A DNA stretch of 64,000 nucleotides from Methylovulum sp. (lineage in GTDB: Bacteria > Pseudomonadota > Gammaproteobacteria > Methylococcales > Methylomonadaceae): positions 43,179 through 107,178 of the forward strand of contig NZ_JAQTZU010000012.1 in assembly GCF_028687615.1 (NCBI RefSeq). Direction: 5' to 3'. The position numbers and the translations under genes are program-made. The notes beneath the pieces were generated by a model. It did no database searches, was not told the origin of the DNA, and saw nothing but the letters and a program-made list of their open reading frames with translations. Below, in pieces: positions 1 to 8,763 of this stretch; within the stretch, counting starts at the first letter, position 1, and each line of letters begins with the position of its first letter.

Positions 1-1675
1 CCGGATTAACCACACCAATCAAGTCTTAGCAGCCCATTATCAATTGTCCATGACGGGCGTGCCGGTATTTGCCGTCACCACGCAAACCCTGATCCAAGGG
101 GACATTCAAGTAGTCAGCCTCTTATCCACTATCGGCCTACTGGCCTTGTTTTTGTTGGTTTTCCGTTCATCCCATGCGTTGTTGCAAGTGTCCGGCATTT
201 TGTTTGTTGCCATTTTGACGGCGATACTCGCCACCCAAGCGGTGTTTGGCTATGTGCATGGCATGACGGTTGCGATAGGCTCAACCCTCGTCGGGATTTG
301 TATCGACTACCCTATACATGCCATCGCCCATGCCCAAACGGTTAAGCCCGAACACAGGTTGCCTACGATAGCCAAAATATGGCCCAGTATGGTATTGGGC
401 GGGATCACCACGTTGATCGGGTACATGGCCTTGGGCGCGTCAGGCTATCCAGGCTTTAAACAGGTGGCGGTGTTTGCGGCTAGCGGCATTATTGCCAGCT
501 TATTGCTGACCCGTTTTGTGTTGCCTGGCTTAGTGAAAAACCAAACCAACAAACCGTTGAATGTGCCGTTTGTAGGACAGTGGGCCGTATTTTGCCAACG
601 TTTTAGGCCGGTATTATTGGGGGTGTTGGCTGTGATTTCGGTGGCATCCCTGTTTGGACTCTCATCACTGCATTGGATGACGGATATGCAGGAATTGACC
701 CCTGAATTGAATTATCTCAAACAAAATGACCAACGCATTCGTGGGCGCATGACCAGCATCGAACCAGGACGCTTCGTGCTGGTTGCCGATAAAACCATCG
801 AAGCGGCCTTGCAGCGTAGCGAAGCGGTTTATAAGGTGTTGGACCAGCTCAAGCACTCACACCATTTGGACGGATATTACCCGCTTTACCCTTGGGTCTT
901 GTCACAACGGCAACAACAACTTAATCAAACGGTATTGCAGGGTTATCTAAACCCTGAAAACTTAGTGCGTTGGCGACAGGCTTTGACGCAACAAGGCTTG
1001 TCCGTAGAAAAACTGGGGCATTTTAATTATCCGCAAAGCTCAGCCATGACCTTTGAGCAAGTGCTGGCGGCACCGGTAAAAAAACTGCTTGATAACCGCG
1101 TCATCCAAAGCAAAGACCAAACTCTGATTATGATCTGGCTGGCAGGACACCATCCCGAAGCGGTCAAAGCGGCTTTGGTGAAGATGGAAGGCGTCCAGTA
1201 TTTTAGCCAGCGTGACGTGCTCAACACCATGACACGGGATTTTACCGAGCGGGCGCAACAACTGTTGTCCGCAGGGCTAGTCCTCATCATCCTCTTGCTG
1301 ATGGCCCGCTACAAAAGCCCGCTTAAAACGGCGCAGACTTTATTGCCCGCCGTATTGTCCGCAGTCATTGTTTTAGGCTTTTGGTCATCCACCGGTGTCG
1401 CCATTAGTTTCCTGCATTTGGTGGGTTTTTTGCTGGTGGTCGCCATCTGTGTCGATTACGGTATTTTTTATCAAGAAAACCGTGGCGGAGATAGTGTCTT
1501 GACTTACCAAGCGATGGGCGCGGCGATGCTGACCAGTGCCTTGGCGTTTGCCTGCCTGATGGTGTCAGAAAGCACCTCGCTGAAGATTTTGTCAGGGGTT
1601 GTCGTGATGGGTGTGGTATTGGGGTATTTGCTTTGCCCGATTATTATCAAGCCCAAGCGTCCGTCCGCAACATGA
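1..1675 (+). CDS. MMPL/RND-family exporter, 3' part (5' end outside window)
   Basis: The frame is open from the first bases of the window, so the N-terminus lies upstream and the visible 557 or so residues are the C-terminal part. A block of membrane helices at about visible residues 30-180 is followed by a periplasmic loop and a second helix block near the C-terminus, the two-half layout of RND/MMPL transporters. The stretch GICIDYPIHAIAH in the first half and VAICVDYGIFYQEN in the second are the paired acidic helix-4-like motifs of this superfamily. Aryl polyene clusters regularly encode an MMPL exporter thought to move the acyl product across the inner membrane, and the genes downstream fit that role. 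The substrate is inferred. Confidence 0.8.
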   Translation, partial: RINHTNQVLAAHYQLSMTGVPVFAVTTQTLIQGDIQVVSLLSTIGLLALFLLVFRSSHALLQVSGILFVAILTAILATQAVFGYVHGMTVAIGSTLVGICIDYPIHAIAHAQTVKPEHRLPTIAKIWPSMVLGGITTLIGYMALGASGYPGFKQVAVFAASGIIASLLLTRFVLPGLVKNQTNKPLNVPFVGQWAVFCQRFRPVLLGVLAVISVASLFGLSSLHWMTDMQELTPELNYLKQNDQRIRGRMTSIEPGRFVLVADKTIEAALQRSEAVYKVLDQLKHSHHLDGYYPLYPWVLSQRQQQLNQTVLQGYLNPENLVRWRQALTQQGLSVEKLGHFNYPQSSAMTFEQVLAAPVKKLLDNRVIQSKDQTLIMIWLAGHHPEAVKAALVKMEGVQYFSQRDVLNTMTRDFTERAQQLLSAGLVLIILLLMARYKSPLKTAQTLLPAVLSAVIVLGFWSSTGVAISFLHLVGFLLVVAICVDYGIFYQENRGGDSVLTYQAMGAAMLTSALAFACLMVSESTSLKILSGVVVMGVVLGYLLCPIIIKPKRPSAT

Positions 1676-1776
1676 TTTAGGCATGGGCATAAAACAAGTT
1701 CGGCTTGTTCCTAAGCTCCAGCTTCACTGCCTTAAGTTAAAGTTTTTTATTTTTATTATCAATTGGATATGTCTTA

Positions 1777-1858
1777 TGTAGGTCGGGTTAGCGATAGCGT
1801 AACCCGACAACATCGGAGCGGTAAATGTTGGGTTACGCTATCGCTAACCCAACCTACA
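1777..1858. repeat. Inverted repeat between exporter and antiporter genes
   Basis: About 30-base arms (GTAGGTCGGGTTAGCG... and its complement ending ...CTAACCCAACCTAC) can fold into one long hairpin. It sits in a 331-base gap that holds no gene. A multicopy intergenic repeat is likely from its form. Confidence 0.7.
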
Positions 1859-1862
1859 CAAT

Positions 1863-1983
1863 TCGGCTTGTTCCCAAGCTCCAGCTTGGGAATACAGGGT
1901 AGGAAGCTCTAGCTTCCTGTCATTAGATACGCGAAGCTAGAGCTTCTGCCACTGCGTTCCCAAGCTGGAGCTTGGGAACAAGC
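1863..1983. repeat. Compound palindromic repeat (TTCCCAAGCTnnAGCTTGGGAA type)
   Basis: Two outer copies of a TTCCCAAGCT/AGCTTGGGAA palindrome, near 1870 and 1956, flank an inner GGAAGCTCTAGCTTCC and GAAGCTAGAGCTTC pair. The whole forms a nested set of hairpins just before the antiporter gene. Confidence 0.65.
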
Positions 1984-2006
1984 GTTAAAATTACGGGCCG
2001 TAACGA

Positions 2007-3230
2007 ATGAACCACACCCAGCTCCATACTCTCTTCGTGCAAATTAGCTTGATGCTGGCGGTTGCTTGCCTATTCGGTTATTTGATGAAAAGGCTAGGGC
2101 AACCTGTCGTGCTAGGTGAAATTATCGGCGGCATCCTGCTCGGCCCCACTTTTTTGGGTGCTGTTTTCCCCGATATTTATGCCGCTTTGTTTCCGGCTGA
2201 TAAAACGATTGTCACGGGCATGGATACCCTGCTAAAAGTAGGGATGATGTTCTTTATGTTTGCGGCGGGTTTGGAAGTCAACTTAAGCCATTTCCGGGAC
2301 AGCAAATGGACTATTATTTCTACCAGCCTATTCGGTGGCGTATTGCCTTTCGCTTTAGGTTTCGGCATGGTTTTGCTATTGCCCGGCTTTTGGGGGCAAA
2401 CTGGGCACCCCATGCTGCTCGCCCTGTTTATGGGCACCGCTTTAGCCATTTCCGCCCTACCTGTCATCGCCAGGATACTGATGGAAATGGATTTGCTAGG
2501 CAGCCGGGTCGGTATGACCATCATGACATCGGCGATGATTAACGACTTGGTCGGCTGGGTGCTGTTTGCCTTTCTCTTGCGTCATTTAGGGCGCGAAGCC
2601 GTAGGCGGAAACATATTCACCGCGCTGGCCTTGGTGCTTGGCTACGCACTGCTGACTTTAGCGATAGGCCGCTGGCTGCTGCGCCCCATTTTGAAGAGTG
2701 GCTGGTTGTTCAAGAACTGGCCGGGGGGCTTGCTAACCTTTATCGCCTTGCTGATCATGTTGGCCGCGGTCGGTGCTGAACAGATTGGCATACACGCTAT
2801 TTTCGGCGCGTTTCTGGTCGGTATGGCGCTCAGCCAAGGCCACGATCCCGAACAGGAAAAAACCATCAATTCAATGATCCAGCCGTTTGCCCTCAACTTT
2901 TTTGCCCCGCTGTATTTTGTGTCCGTGGGGCTTAAAGCCAATTTCACCAGCCAGTTTGATGGCGTATTGTGTTTGCTGATTTTTGTGGTCGCTTGTGTGG
3001 GGAAAATTGTGGGCGCGGGTTTGGGTGCAAAGCTGGGAGGGATGCTTTGGCGGGAGGCATTAGCGGTTGGCGTTGGCCTGAATTGCCGGGGGGCTGTCGA
3101 AATTATTTTGGCCTCCGTCGCCCTGGAATATCATCTGATTGACCAACGCATTTTTGTGGCCTTGGTGTTGACGGCTTTTTTGACCACGCTGTTAAGCAGC
3201 GCCCTATTGAAACCTTTGCTCAAACAGTGA
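2007..3230 (+). CDS. Cation:proton antiporter, CPA2 (Kef-type) family
   Basis: A 407-residue protein with roughly a dozen hydrophobic segments throughout, matching the membrane domain of monovalent cation:proton antiporters of the CPA2 family. Helix-interrupting motifs typical of the family are visible: GEIIGGILLGP near residues 33-43, the central AMINDLVGWV stretch near 173-182 that carries the ion-site Asn-Asp pair, and LNCRGAVEIILA near the end. There is no C-terminal TrkA-N domain, so it is not a full KefB/C. It is followed eight bases later by a rhodanese lipoprotein gene and probably shares its transcript. Its link to the pigment cluster is positional only. Confidence 0.85.
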   Translation: MNHTQLHTLFVQISLMLAVACLFGYLMKRLGQPVVLGEIIGGILLGPTFLGAVFPDIYAALFPADKTIVTGMDTLLKVGMMFFMFAAGLEVNLSHFRDSKWTIISTSLFGGVLPFALGFGMVLLLPGFWGQTGHPMLLALFMGTALAISALPVIARILMEMDLLGSRVGMTIMTSAMINDLVGWVLFAFLLRHLGREAVGGNIFTALALVLGYALLTLAIGRWLLRPILKSGWLFKNWPGGLLTFIALLIMLAAVGAEQIGIHAIFGAFLVGMALSQGHDPEQEKTINSMIQPFALNFFAPLYFVSVGLKANFTSQFDGVLCLLIFVVACVGKIVGAGLGAKLGGMLWREALAVGVGLNCRGAVEIILASVALEYHLIDQRIFVALVLTAFLTTLLSSALLKPLLKQ

Positions 3231-3237
3231 GTTTCCT

Positions 3238-3615
3238 ATGAAAACTAAATTTTCCATCCTCATCTTTATTTTCAGCCTTGCGGGCTGTCTGTTTCAACGC
3301 CCGGAATATCTGAAAGCAATAACGGCGGCTGAATTAAACAAAACCATGCAAAACGGGGACATATTCCTTGTGGATGTCCACACGCCCGAACAGCGGCATA
3401 TTAAAGGCACGGATATTTTCGTCCCCTACAACGAAATAGAAAAATACCAAAACCGTTTCCCCAGCGACAAAAACGCCCCCATCTATCTTTATTGCAAAAG
3501 CGGGCCGATGGCCAATGCCGCCGCACACGCCCTTTATAAATTGGGTTACCGTAATATGACTAACCTTGATGGCGGCATGGATGCTTGGAGAAAGAGTGGT
3601 TTTGATGTTGAATGA
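3238..3615 (+). CDS. Rhodanese-like lipoprotein
   Basis: A 125-residue single-domain rhodanese behind a lipoprotein signal. The hydrophobic N-terminus ends in the lipobox LAGC, so Cys17 should be lipidated and the domain exported. The active-site loop is CKSGPMAN with Cys near residue 84, followed by the usual NLDGGMDAW ending. Rhodaneses transfer sulfane sulfur or bind oxyanions; a periplasmic or outer-membrane one may act in thiol or redox chemistry. The 3' end overlaps the next gene by 11 bases, so the two are translated together. Confidence 0.8.
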   Translation: MKTKFSILIFIFSLAGCLFQRPEYLKAITAAELNKTMQNGDIFLVDVHTPEQRHIKGTDIFVPYNEIEKYQNRFPSDKNAPIYLYCKSGPMANAAAHALYKLGYRNMTNLDGGMDAWRKSGFDVE

Positions 3616-4378
3616 TAAACCCACGCACTGGGATTTTGTCTTAAAGACCTGGGCCGTTTGGCCGCCATTGACCGCGCCCAGTGATTTGGAATTGGAAGCA
3701 TTGCAAAAAAACCGGCTGGCATTTATTCCCCATCACTTGAAACGGCGTTTGTCGCCCTTGGCGAAAACCGTTTTTTGCGCGGCGGGCCAATGTGATAGCC
3801 TAAAAGACAACTTGAAAGACACCTTGAAAAACAATTGGCCCGTGGTGTTTAGCTCAACACATGGTGAATTGGGCAAATCCTTGGAAATGATTAAATTGAT
3901 CGAAGCAGGCGAGGAAATTTCGCCCACGGCATTTAGCCTATCCGTCCACAATGCTATTGCCGGGCTGTTCTCGATAGTTTACGGCAACACGGCTGAAATG
4001 ACGGTGTTAGCCTCTGGGGAAGATGGCATAGGCCCGGCGTTCCTAGAGGCATTAGGCTTGCTGCAAGAAGGCGCGGCAGACGTGTTGATCGTCTTTTATG
4101 ACGAACCGCTGCCCGATTTTTACCCGGCGGCACCCTTTCAATTAAGCACCGATAGCCGATGTGCACTGATGTTGGCAATCAGCAAAGACGGGGATGGGCA
4201 AACCATACAGTTCCAGCGTGATGGGCAGTGTGGCTATGCCGGTGAACAACCGGTACAGCTTCCGCTATTGATACAGTTCCTATCCGGTGCGGATACCCGC
4301 TTACAGATTAAAACGCCTAGACAAACTTGGCATTGGCAGAAGCTGGAAAGCCTAGTTGAAACAGCTGAAACCGCATAG
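3605..4378 (+). CDS. Beta-ketoacyl synthase-like chain length factor (ApeC-like)
   Basis: A 257-residue protein resembling the short ketosynthase N-terminal-like family found in aryl polyene clusters, where it pairs with a true ketosynthase as chain-length factor. Recognisable parts are RRLSPLAKTVFCAA (about residues 44-57), the Ser-rich PVVFSSTHGELGKSLEMI near 80-97 and PTAFSLSVHNAIAGLFS near 110-126, where a catalytic cysteine would be expected and Ser/His occur instead. I chose the ATG at 3605 because longer versions run deep into the rhodanese frame. Partner by inference: the ketosynthase at 11791-12975. Confidence 0.75.
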   Translation: MLNDKPTHWDFVLKTWAVWPPLTAPSDLELEALQKNRLAFIPHHLKRRLSPLAKTVFCAAGQCDSLKDNLKDTLKNNWPVVFSSTHGELGKSLEMIKLIEAGEEISPTAFSLSVHNAIAGLFSIVYGNTAEMTVLASGEDGIGPAFLEALGLLQEGAADVLIVFYDEPLPDFYPAAPFQLSTDSRCALMLAISKDGDGQTIQFQRDGQCGYAGEQPVQLPLLIQFLSGADTRLQIKTPRQTWHWQKLESLVETAETA

Positions 4379-4410
4379 TGTCAAGCGGCTCCAAATATAG
4401 GGTAGTGTTT

Positions 4411-4568
4411 CAGTTTGAAACTAAAACAACGCTTTCGTAGGCCGGAATAAGATCACCTCGCGCATCGCGCGGGGTGGGCGTTTCCGGCAGATTCGGACAC
4501 TATGCCGGAAACGCCTGTTCTCGCTGTCGCCCGAACAGTCTTATTCCGGCCTACAAAAAATTCAAACT
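4411..4568. repeat. Nested inverted repeat (GTAGGCCGGAATAAG family)
   Basis: Outer arms CAGTTTGAA (4411-4419) and TTCAAACTG (4560-4568) enclose exact 15-base arms GTAGGCCGGAATAAG (4437-4451) and its complement (4540-4554), with a further GTTTCCGGCA/TGCCGGAAAC pair inside. It fills the 255-base gap before the first halogenase-like gene. A related, partly decayed copy lies at 15405-15497. Confidence 0.75.
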
Positions 4569-4633
4569 GAACCACCGCCCAATATATAAACGGCCTAAAG
4601 CCCACATACAAGAGAATCACCAAGAGAATCACA

Positions 4634-5875
4634 ATGCCTTCTAAAAAAAATATTGCCATTATCGGCGGCGGCCCCGCATCTAGTGCCTTAGCGATACATT
4701 TGTGCCGACAAGGTTATAAAGCCGTCATTTTCGCCCTGCCGGAACGCGCACCGATTTTAGTGGGCGAATCCTTTGTGCCTATGATTGTGCCGCTCTTGCA
4801 AGAATTGGGTGTGGAAGCCGAAGTGGCCAGCTATAGCGTTTACAAACCCGGTGCGTGTTTCACTTATAACGCCGATGAAGTTTTTGAATTTCGCTTTGCC
4901 GACACCCCTAGCGATTTGCCGTCTTATTCGTATAACGTCCCTAGGGACCGCTTTAATGCGACCTTACTCACCGCCGCACAGGACGCAGGCGCAAAACTGA
5001 TTGCGCGTATGGTGCAGTTAAGCCGTGTCGATGACACTGACCGCATCGCCTTGGATGCAGAATCATTACAAGCGGCGGCGGGTTGTTGGGATTCGGCAGA
5101 ACCGGATTTGATCGTTGATGCCGCAGGCCGCGCCAATTTGATTGGCAGGCTGCTCAACATCCCCATGCAAAAAGGCCCACGGCAAGATGTCGCACTATTC
5201 GCCCATGTGGACAAGACCGAATTGGTTGATCCGGGTTATGTGCATAATGACCGGATGGATCAGGGCTGGTGCTGGCGTATTCCTTTGCCCGGACGGGTTT
5301 CTTTTGGCTTTGTCGTGCCTGAGGCTTATGCCAAGCAACATGGGGAAACGCCTCAAGAGCAATATGAACAATTGTTAAAAACCGATTCGGTGTTGCAACG
5401 TTTGGCTCCTGAAGCCAAGCGGGTGACGGAAGTGTTGCGCTTCAACAATTACCAGTCCATCTCGGACCGGATATGCGGCGAAAACTGGATCATGCTGGGT
5501 GATGCGGGTGGCTTTGTCGATCCGGTATTTTCCAGTGGCCTATTGATCGCACTGGACAGCGCGAAAAAATTGGCGGACACCCTGCTGGAAAATAAACCCT
5601 TGGCGGATTACGAAGCCCTCACCCGTCGGCATTTACATGCGTGGTTTGAAATCGTCGGCTATTACTACGACGGCCGTTTGATGGGCAGCATCAAGGCCGG
5701 GCAAACCATGCCTGTCAACCGCTTCACCCGCTGGTTGCTGGCTTGGGTCAGCGCCCGCGTGAGCCGGATTTTTAGCGGGGCGGCGGCAAGCAACCCATTC
5801 TGCCTGAATTTGCTACGGTTTTTGGTGAAATACACGGTGATAGGATTAAGCCCTGATCGTTACAAAATAAAATAG
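4634..5875 (+). CDS. FAD-dependent halogenase-like oxidoreductase, copy 1
   Basis: A 413-residue flavoprotein of the flavin-dependent halogenase group. The Rossmann motif GGGPASSALA is at residues 11-20, GESFVP at about 44-49, the halogenase signature WCWRIP at about 214-219, and the second FAD motif GDAGGFVDPVFSSG at about 297-310. Family members use FADH2, oxygen and halide, or act as plain monooxygenases or dehydrogenases. WxWxIP favours halogenase ancestry but does not prove halogenation. It starts a run of closely spaced genes (ACP, condensation-like, FAD enzyme, ligase). It is clearly distinct in sequence from the second copy at 10558. Confidence 0.8.
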   Translation: MPSKKNIAIIGGGPASSALAIHLCRQGYKAVIFALPERAPILVGESFVPMIVPLLQELGVEAEVASYSVYKPGACFTYNADEVFEFRFADTPSDLPSYSYNVPRDRFNATLLTAAQDAGAKLIARMVQLSRVDDTDRIALDAESLQAAAGCWDSAEPDLIVDAAGRANLIGRLLNIPMQKGPRQDVALFAHVDKTELVDPGYVHNDRMDQGWCWRIPLPGRVSFGFVVPEAYAKQHGETPQEQYEQLLKTDSVLQRLAPEAKRVTEVLRFNNYQSISDRICGENWIMLGDAGGFVDPVFSSGLLIALDSAKKLADTLLENKPLADYEALTRRHLHAWFEIVGYYYDGRLMGSIKAGQTMPVNRFTRWLLAWVSARVSRIFSGAAASNPFCLNLLRFLVKYTVIGLSPDRYKIK

Positions 5876-5887
5876 CTGAGGTGTTTA

Positions 5888-6181
5888 ATGGCAAAGAGGC
5901 ATACAAAAATGACCGCCAACCTGACCCAAGATGAAATCGAAAGCCAATTGTGCGATTTTCTCCACGCCAATATCCTGGCAGGCGATGTGGCTGTGTCTGC
6001 TGATACTGAATTGGTGCTGATTGGCGTGGATTCCTTTTCGCTGATGGAATTGGTGTTGTTTATTGAACGCCGCTTCGGCTTGGAATTGCCGGCGGAAGCC
6101 TTAACGCCCGACAATATTGCCAGTGTCAGGACCTTAAGCGCGTATTGCCTGGCCTTGTTGACGCAAAACCGCCATGTTTGA
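5888..6181 (+). CDS. Acyl carrier protein
   Basis: A 97-residue carrier protein. The phosphopantetheine site is Ser49 in GVDSFSLMEL, followed by the usual amphipathic helices (ERRFGLELPAEAL). The start at 5888 is supported by GAGGTG ten bases upstream; Met8 is a possible later start. The 3' end overlaps the next gene by eight bases. It most likely holds the growing or finished acyl chain for the ketosynthases, the condensation-like enzyme and the halogenase-like enzymes of this cluster. Confidence 0.9.
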   Translation: MAKRHTKMTANLTQDEIESQLCDFLHANILAGDVAVSADTELVLIGVDSFSLMELVLFIERRFGLELPAEALTPDNIASVRTLSAYCLALLTQNRHV

Positions 6182-7478
6182 ATCCGCCAGCCCCTTACCT
6201 GATAGCATCACCCTAAATGGGGCCGATTATTTCTGTTTGCAGTTGGATAGGCTTATGTGGCAAGCCAGCGGCAAACGCAATGTCTGCACCTTGGCGGTGA
6301 CGTTGGCGGAACGCTTGACGCTGGCGGATTTACAGCAGCACTTAAGCCAACGTCCGGCGTATCAATGGCTTTGCCGCTTACGCTTGCGTGCAGGGCTACC
6401 GTTTAGCCTCGCAAAATGGGTCTATGTTGCCAAGGCGGAATTACCGACGATTAGCGAACATCATCTGGCAGATTCTGACACTCTACCCGACGGCCTGCTT
6501 TCGGCGGCTTTGGATATTAACAGCCAAGCGCCGTTTAAGATTGATTTGTTACAGCTAGGCGAGGCAGAATCCGTACTGGTTTTCACTTGGCATCATGTCT
6601 TAATGGATGCCCACGGCGGCGAGCTGTTTATCCGCTATTTAGGGATGCCAGCCGCGCTAAAACCACCTAGCTGGCTTGCGCTTGACGGGCCTAAGCTACC
6701 GCTAAAAATCCGTGGCAAAATTGCCTCGGACATGAAGCAATTCCTTTACGACACCTCGTGTTTGCCCATATTGTCGCTGTATAAAGAAAACCTTAGCAAA
6801 CCCCAGGTGTGTTATCGCGTCCTATCGTTCACGCCCGAACAAACGCAGGCCATCAACGAACAGGCCAGGCAACGGGATGCGGGTTTTTTAGCCAGTGCGT
6901 TTTATCTTGCGGCAACGACCTATGCCGTGGCGCAAATCCAGAAACAACGTGGCTTGCTGGACGGCGACGTGCTGGCCCCCGTACCCTTGGACCGCCGTAA
7001 GCGGGGCGCACCGGGTGCGATACTGGGCAATCAGGTCAGCTTCCTTTTTTATCGCCTTCCCAATGCCATCTTAGAAGATGTGCCTACGATGACCGCCGAA
7101 TTGATCACACAAATGAAGGCATTGATGCGTTCCGAAAGCCCTGGGCATTACACCATCATGATGGATTTTTTGCGGCGGCTGCCTGGCTTTCTCTACCGTC
7201 GCCTGTTGAAAGCGCCTACCAAAGGCTTGATGGCGAGTTTCTTTTATTCCGATACCGGCGATTCCTTGCAGGATTTTACCGCCCTTTTCGGGCAATCAGT
7301 TAAGAGCGCCATCCATTATCCGCCCAATATGTACCCGCCTGGCATGACCTTTATTTTTAGCCGCTGCCAAGGTGCATTGCAAATCACCTTGGCTTATATG
7401 CAGGCGGATATCAGCGAACTGGAAGCGGAACAATTGCTAGCTACGGTAAGTGGCGTTTTGCTGGGCAATCAGGGCTGA
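6174..7478 (+). CDS. Condensation-domain-like acyltransferase
   Basis: A 434-residue stand-alone protein of the nonribosomal-peptide condensation/acyltransferase fold. The catalytic motif is HHVLMDAHGG with His140-His141 and Asp145, an HHxxxD core with Ala where Gly is usual. A later PVPLDRRKRG segment (about residues 268-277) matches the acceptor-side part of such enzymes. In pigment clusters comparable proteins move an acyl group from ACP to a hydroxyl or amine acceptor. The acceptor cannot be read from sequence. The start overlaps the ACP gene, so the pair is translationally coupled. Confidence 0.75.
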   Translation: MFESASPLPDSITLNGADYFCLQLDRLMWQASGKRNVCTLAVTLAERLTLADLQQHLSQRPAYQWLCRLRLRAGLPFSLAKWVYVAKAELPTISEHHLADSDTLPDGLLSAALDINSQAPFKIDLLQLGEAESVLVFTWHHVLMDAHGGELFIRYLGMPAALKPPSWLALDGPKLPLKIRGKIASDMKQFLYDTSCLPILSLYKENLSKPQVCYRVLSFTPEQTQAINEQARQRDAGFLASAFYLAATTYAVAQIQKQRGLLDGDVLAPVPLDRRKRGAPGAILGNQVSFLFYRLPNAILEDVPTMTAELITQMKALMRSESPGHYTIMMDFLRRLPGFLYRRLLKAPTKGLMASFFYSDTGDSLQDFTALFGQSVKSAIHYPPNMYPPGMTFIFSRCQGALQITLAYMQADISELEAEQLLATVSGVLLGNQG

Positions 7479-7480
7479 GT

Positions 7481-8740
7481 ATGCGCTGTGATGTCGCCGT
7501 GATAGGCGCGGGTGCAGCCGGTATCGCCGCCGCTGTGGCGGCGGCAGAGGCGGGGGCAAACGTCGTCCTCGTGGAACGTTACGGTTTTACGGGCGGCTTG
7601 GCTACGACCGCCTTAGTGGGGACTATTTGCGGCTTGTTTTACCGCCATCCCAGCACGGCGCGATATGCCGTACAGGGTTTTGCGCGTGAATTTGCCGACG
7701 CGGTGCAAGCGGCAAGCCAAACCCACGCTGTCCGCTTTGGCGAAGGTTTGCATTTTTTGCCTTACCGTCCCGCCGCCTTTCATCAAATAGCGGCAAAACG
7801 GTTGCAACAAGCCGGGGTGCGTTTATTTTTGCACAGCCATGTCAGCGGCCTCCAAGCCAGTCAAAGACAGATACACGAATTACGCATCCAAACCCAATCT
7901 CAGATACTGGGCCTACATCCGGCAGCCGTCGTCGATTGCAGCGGCACGGCCCAAGTCTCCCTGCTGGCTGGCATAGACAAGATAACGCAGGAAAACTACC
8001 AAGCCGGGGCCTTTGTGTTTCAGGTCAGCGGCTTACCCCGGATAGCACCGGAAGCGCTGTCCTTGGCGTTGATACGCGGGCTTAAGCGGGGCATAGCATC
8101 GGGCAGCTTAGAATCCCATTGTGATCGCCTGTCCATCATTCCCGGCTCAATCGCCCAAGGCCAGGCACTGCTGAAATTGGGGATGCCAGTGCCGTTCGAC
8201 GGTTCCATCGCCTGCCTAAGCCAATATGAATTGGAAGCGCGTGAACGTAGCGTCAGCATTGTGGATTATCTGAGCCATCACGAGCCGTCATTGGTAAACT
8301 TGTGCATCAATGCGATGGCGACCGAAGTCGGTATCCGCACTAGCGAACGATCGCAAGGCATCGCCGTATTAGATGAAAACCATGTGCTAAACTGCCTCAA
8401 ACCTGACAGTGGCGTGGCGGTGGGAGCTTGGCCTATCGAATATTGGGGCGCGGGGCGTAAACCGGAATTGCGCTATTTCGCTATGGATGACGCGTATTGG
8501 ATAACGGCGGAAATGCTGGTGTCCCGCCATCTCGACAACCTGTTTTTTGCAGGCCGGGGCTTATCGGCGACAGAAGCGGCGATAGCCTCGGCCCGTGTCA
8601 TCGGCACATGTTTAAGCACGGGCTATGCGGCGGGATGTCTGGCGGCTGAATTCAGTGATACGGGGATTTGGCAAACCGCCATTGCAAAAATCCGTCGGCG
8701 GCAAATCGCGGCCCACAGTGCCGTTAGCCCTTACTCTTAG
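7481..8740 (+). CDS. FAD-dependent oxidoreductase (FAD_oxidored type)
   Basis: A 419-residue flavoprotein. The N-terminal dinucleotide motif is GAGAAGIAAAVAAAEAG (about residues 9-25), followed by ERYGFTGG, the hallmark of the FAD-dependent oxidoreductase family related to fumarate-reductase-like flavoproteins. The C-terminal FAD site is NLFFAGRGLSATEAAIAS. It begins two bases after the condensation-like gene stops. A desaturation or redox tailoring step is plausible, but the substrate is unknown. Confidence 0.75.
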   Translation: MRCDVAVIGAGAAGIAAAVAAAEAGANVVLVERYGFTGGLATTALVGTICGLFYRHPSTARYAVQGFAREFADAVQAASQTHAVRFGEGLHFLPYRPAAFHQIAAKRLQQAGVRLFLHSHVSGLQASQRQIHELRIQTQSQILGLHPAAVVDCSGTAQVSLLAGIDKITQENYQAGAFVFQVSGLPRIAPEALSLALIRGLKRGIASGSLESHCDRLSIIPGSIAQGQALLKLGMPVPFDGSIACLSQYELEARERSVSIVDYLSHHEPSLVNLCINAMATEVGIRTSERSQGIAVLDENHVLNCLKPDSGVAVGAWPIEYWGAGRKPELRYFAMDDAYWITAEMLVSRHLDNLFFAGRGLSATEAAIASARVIGTCLSTGYAAGCLAAEFSDTGIWQTAIAKIRRRQIAAHSAVSPYS

Positions 8741-8763
8741 CTCATTTGAAACTTTGTCATTCT

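Noticed and set aside
1777..1983. CRISPR array
   Set aside because: Repeats are inverted, not direct, with no regular spacers.
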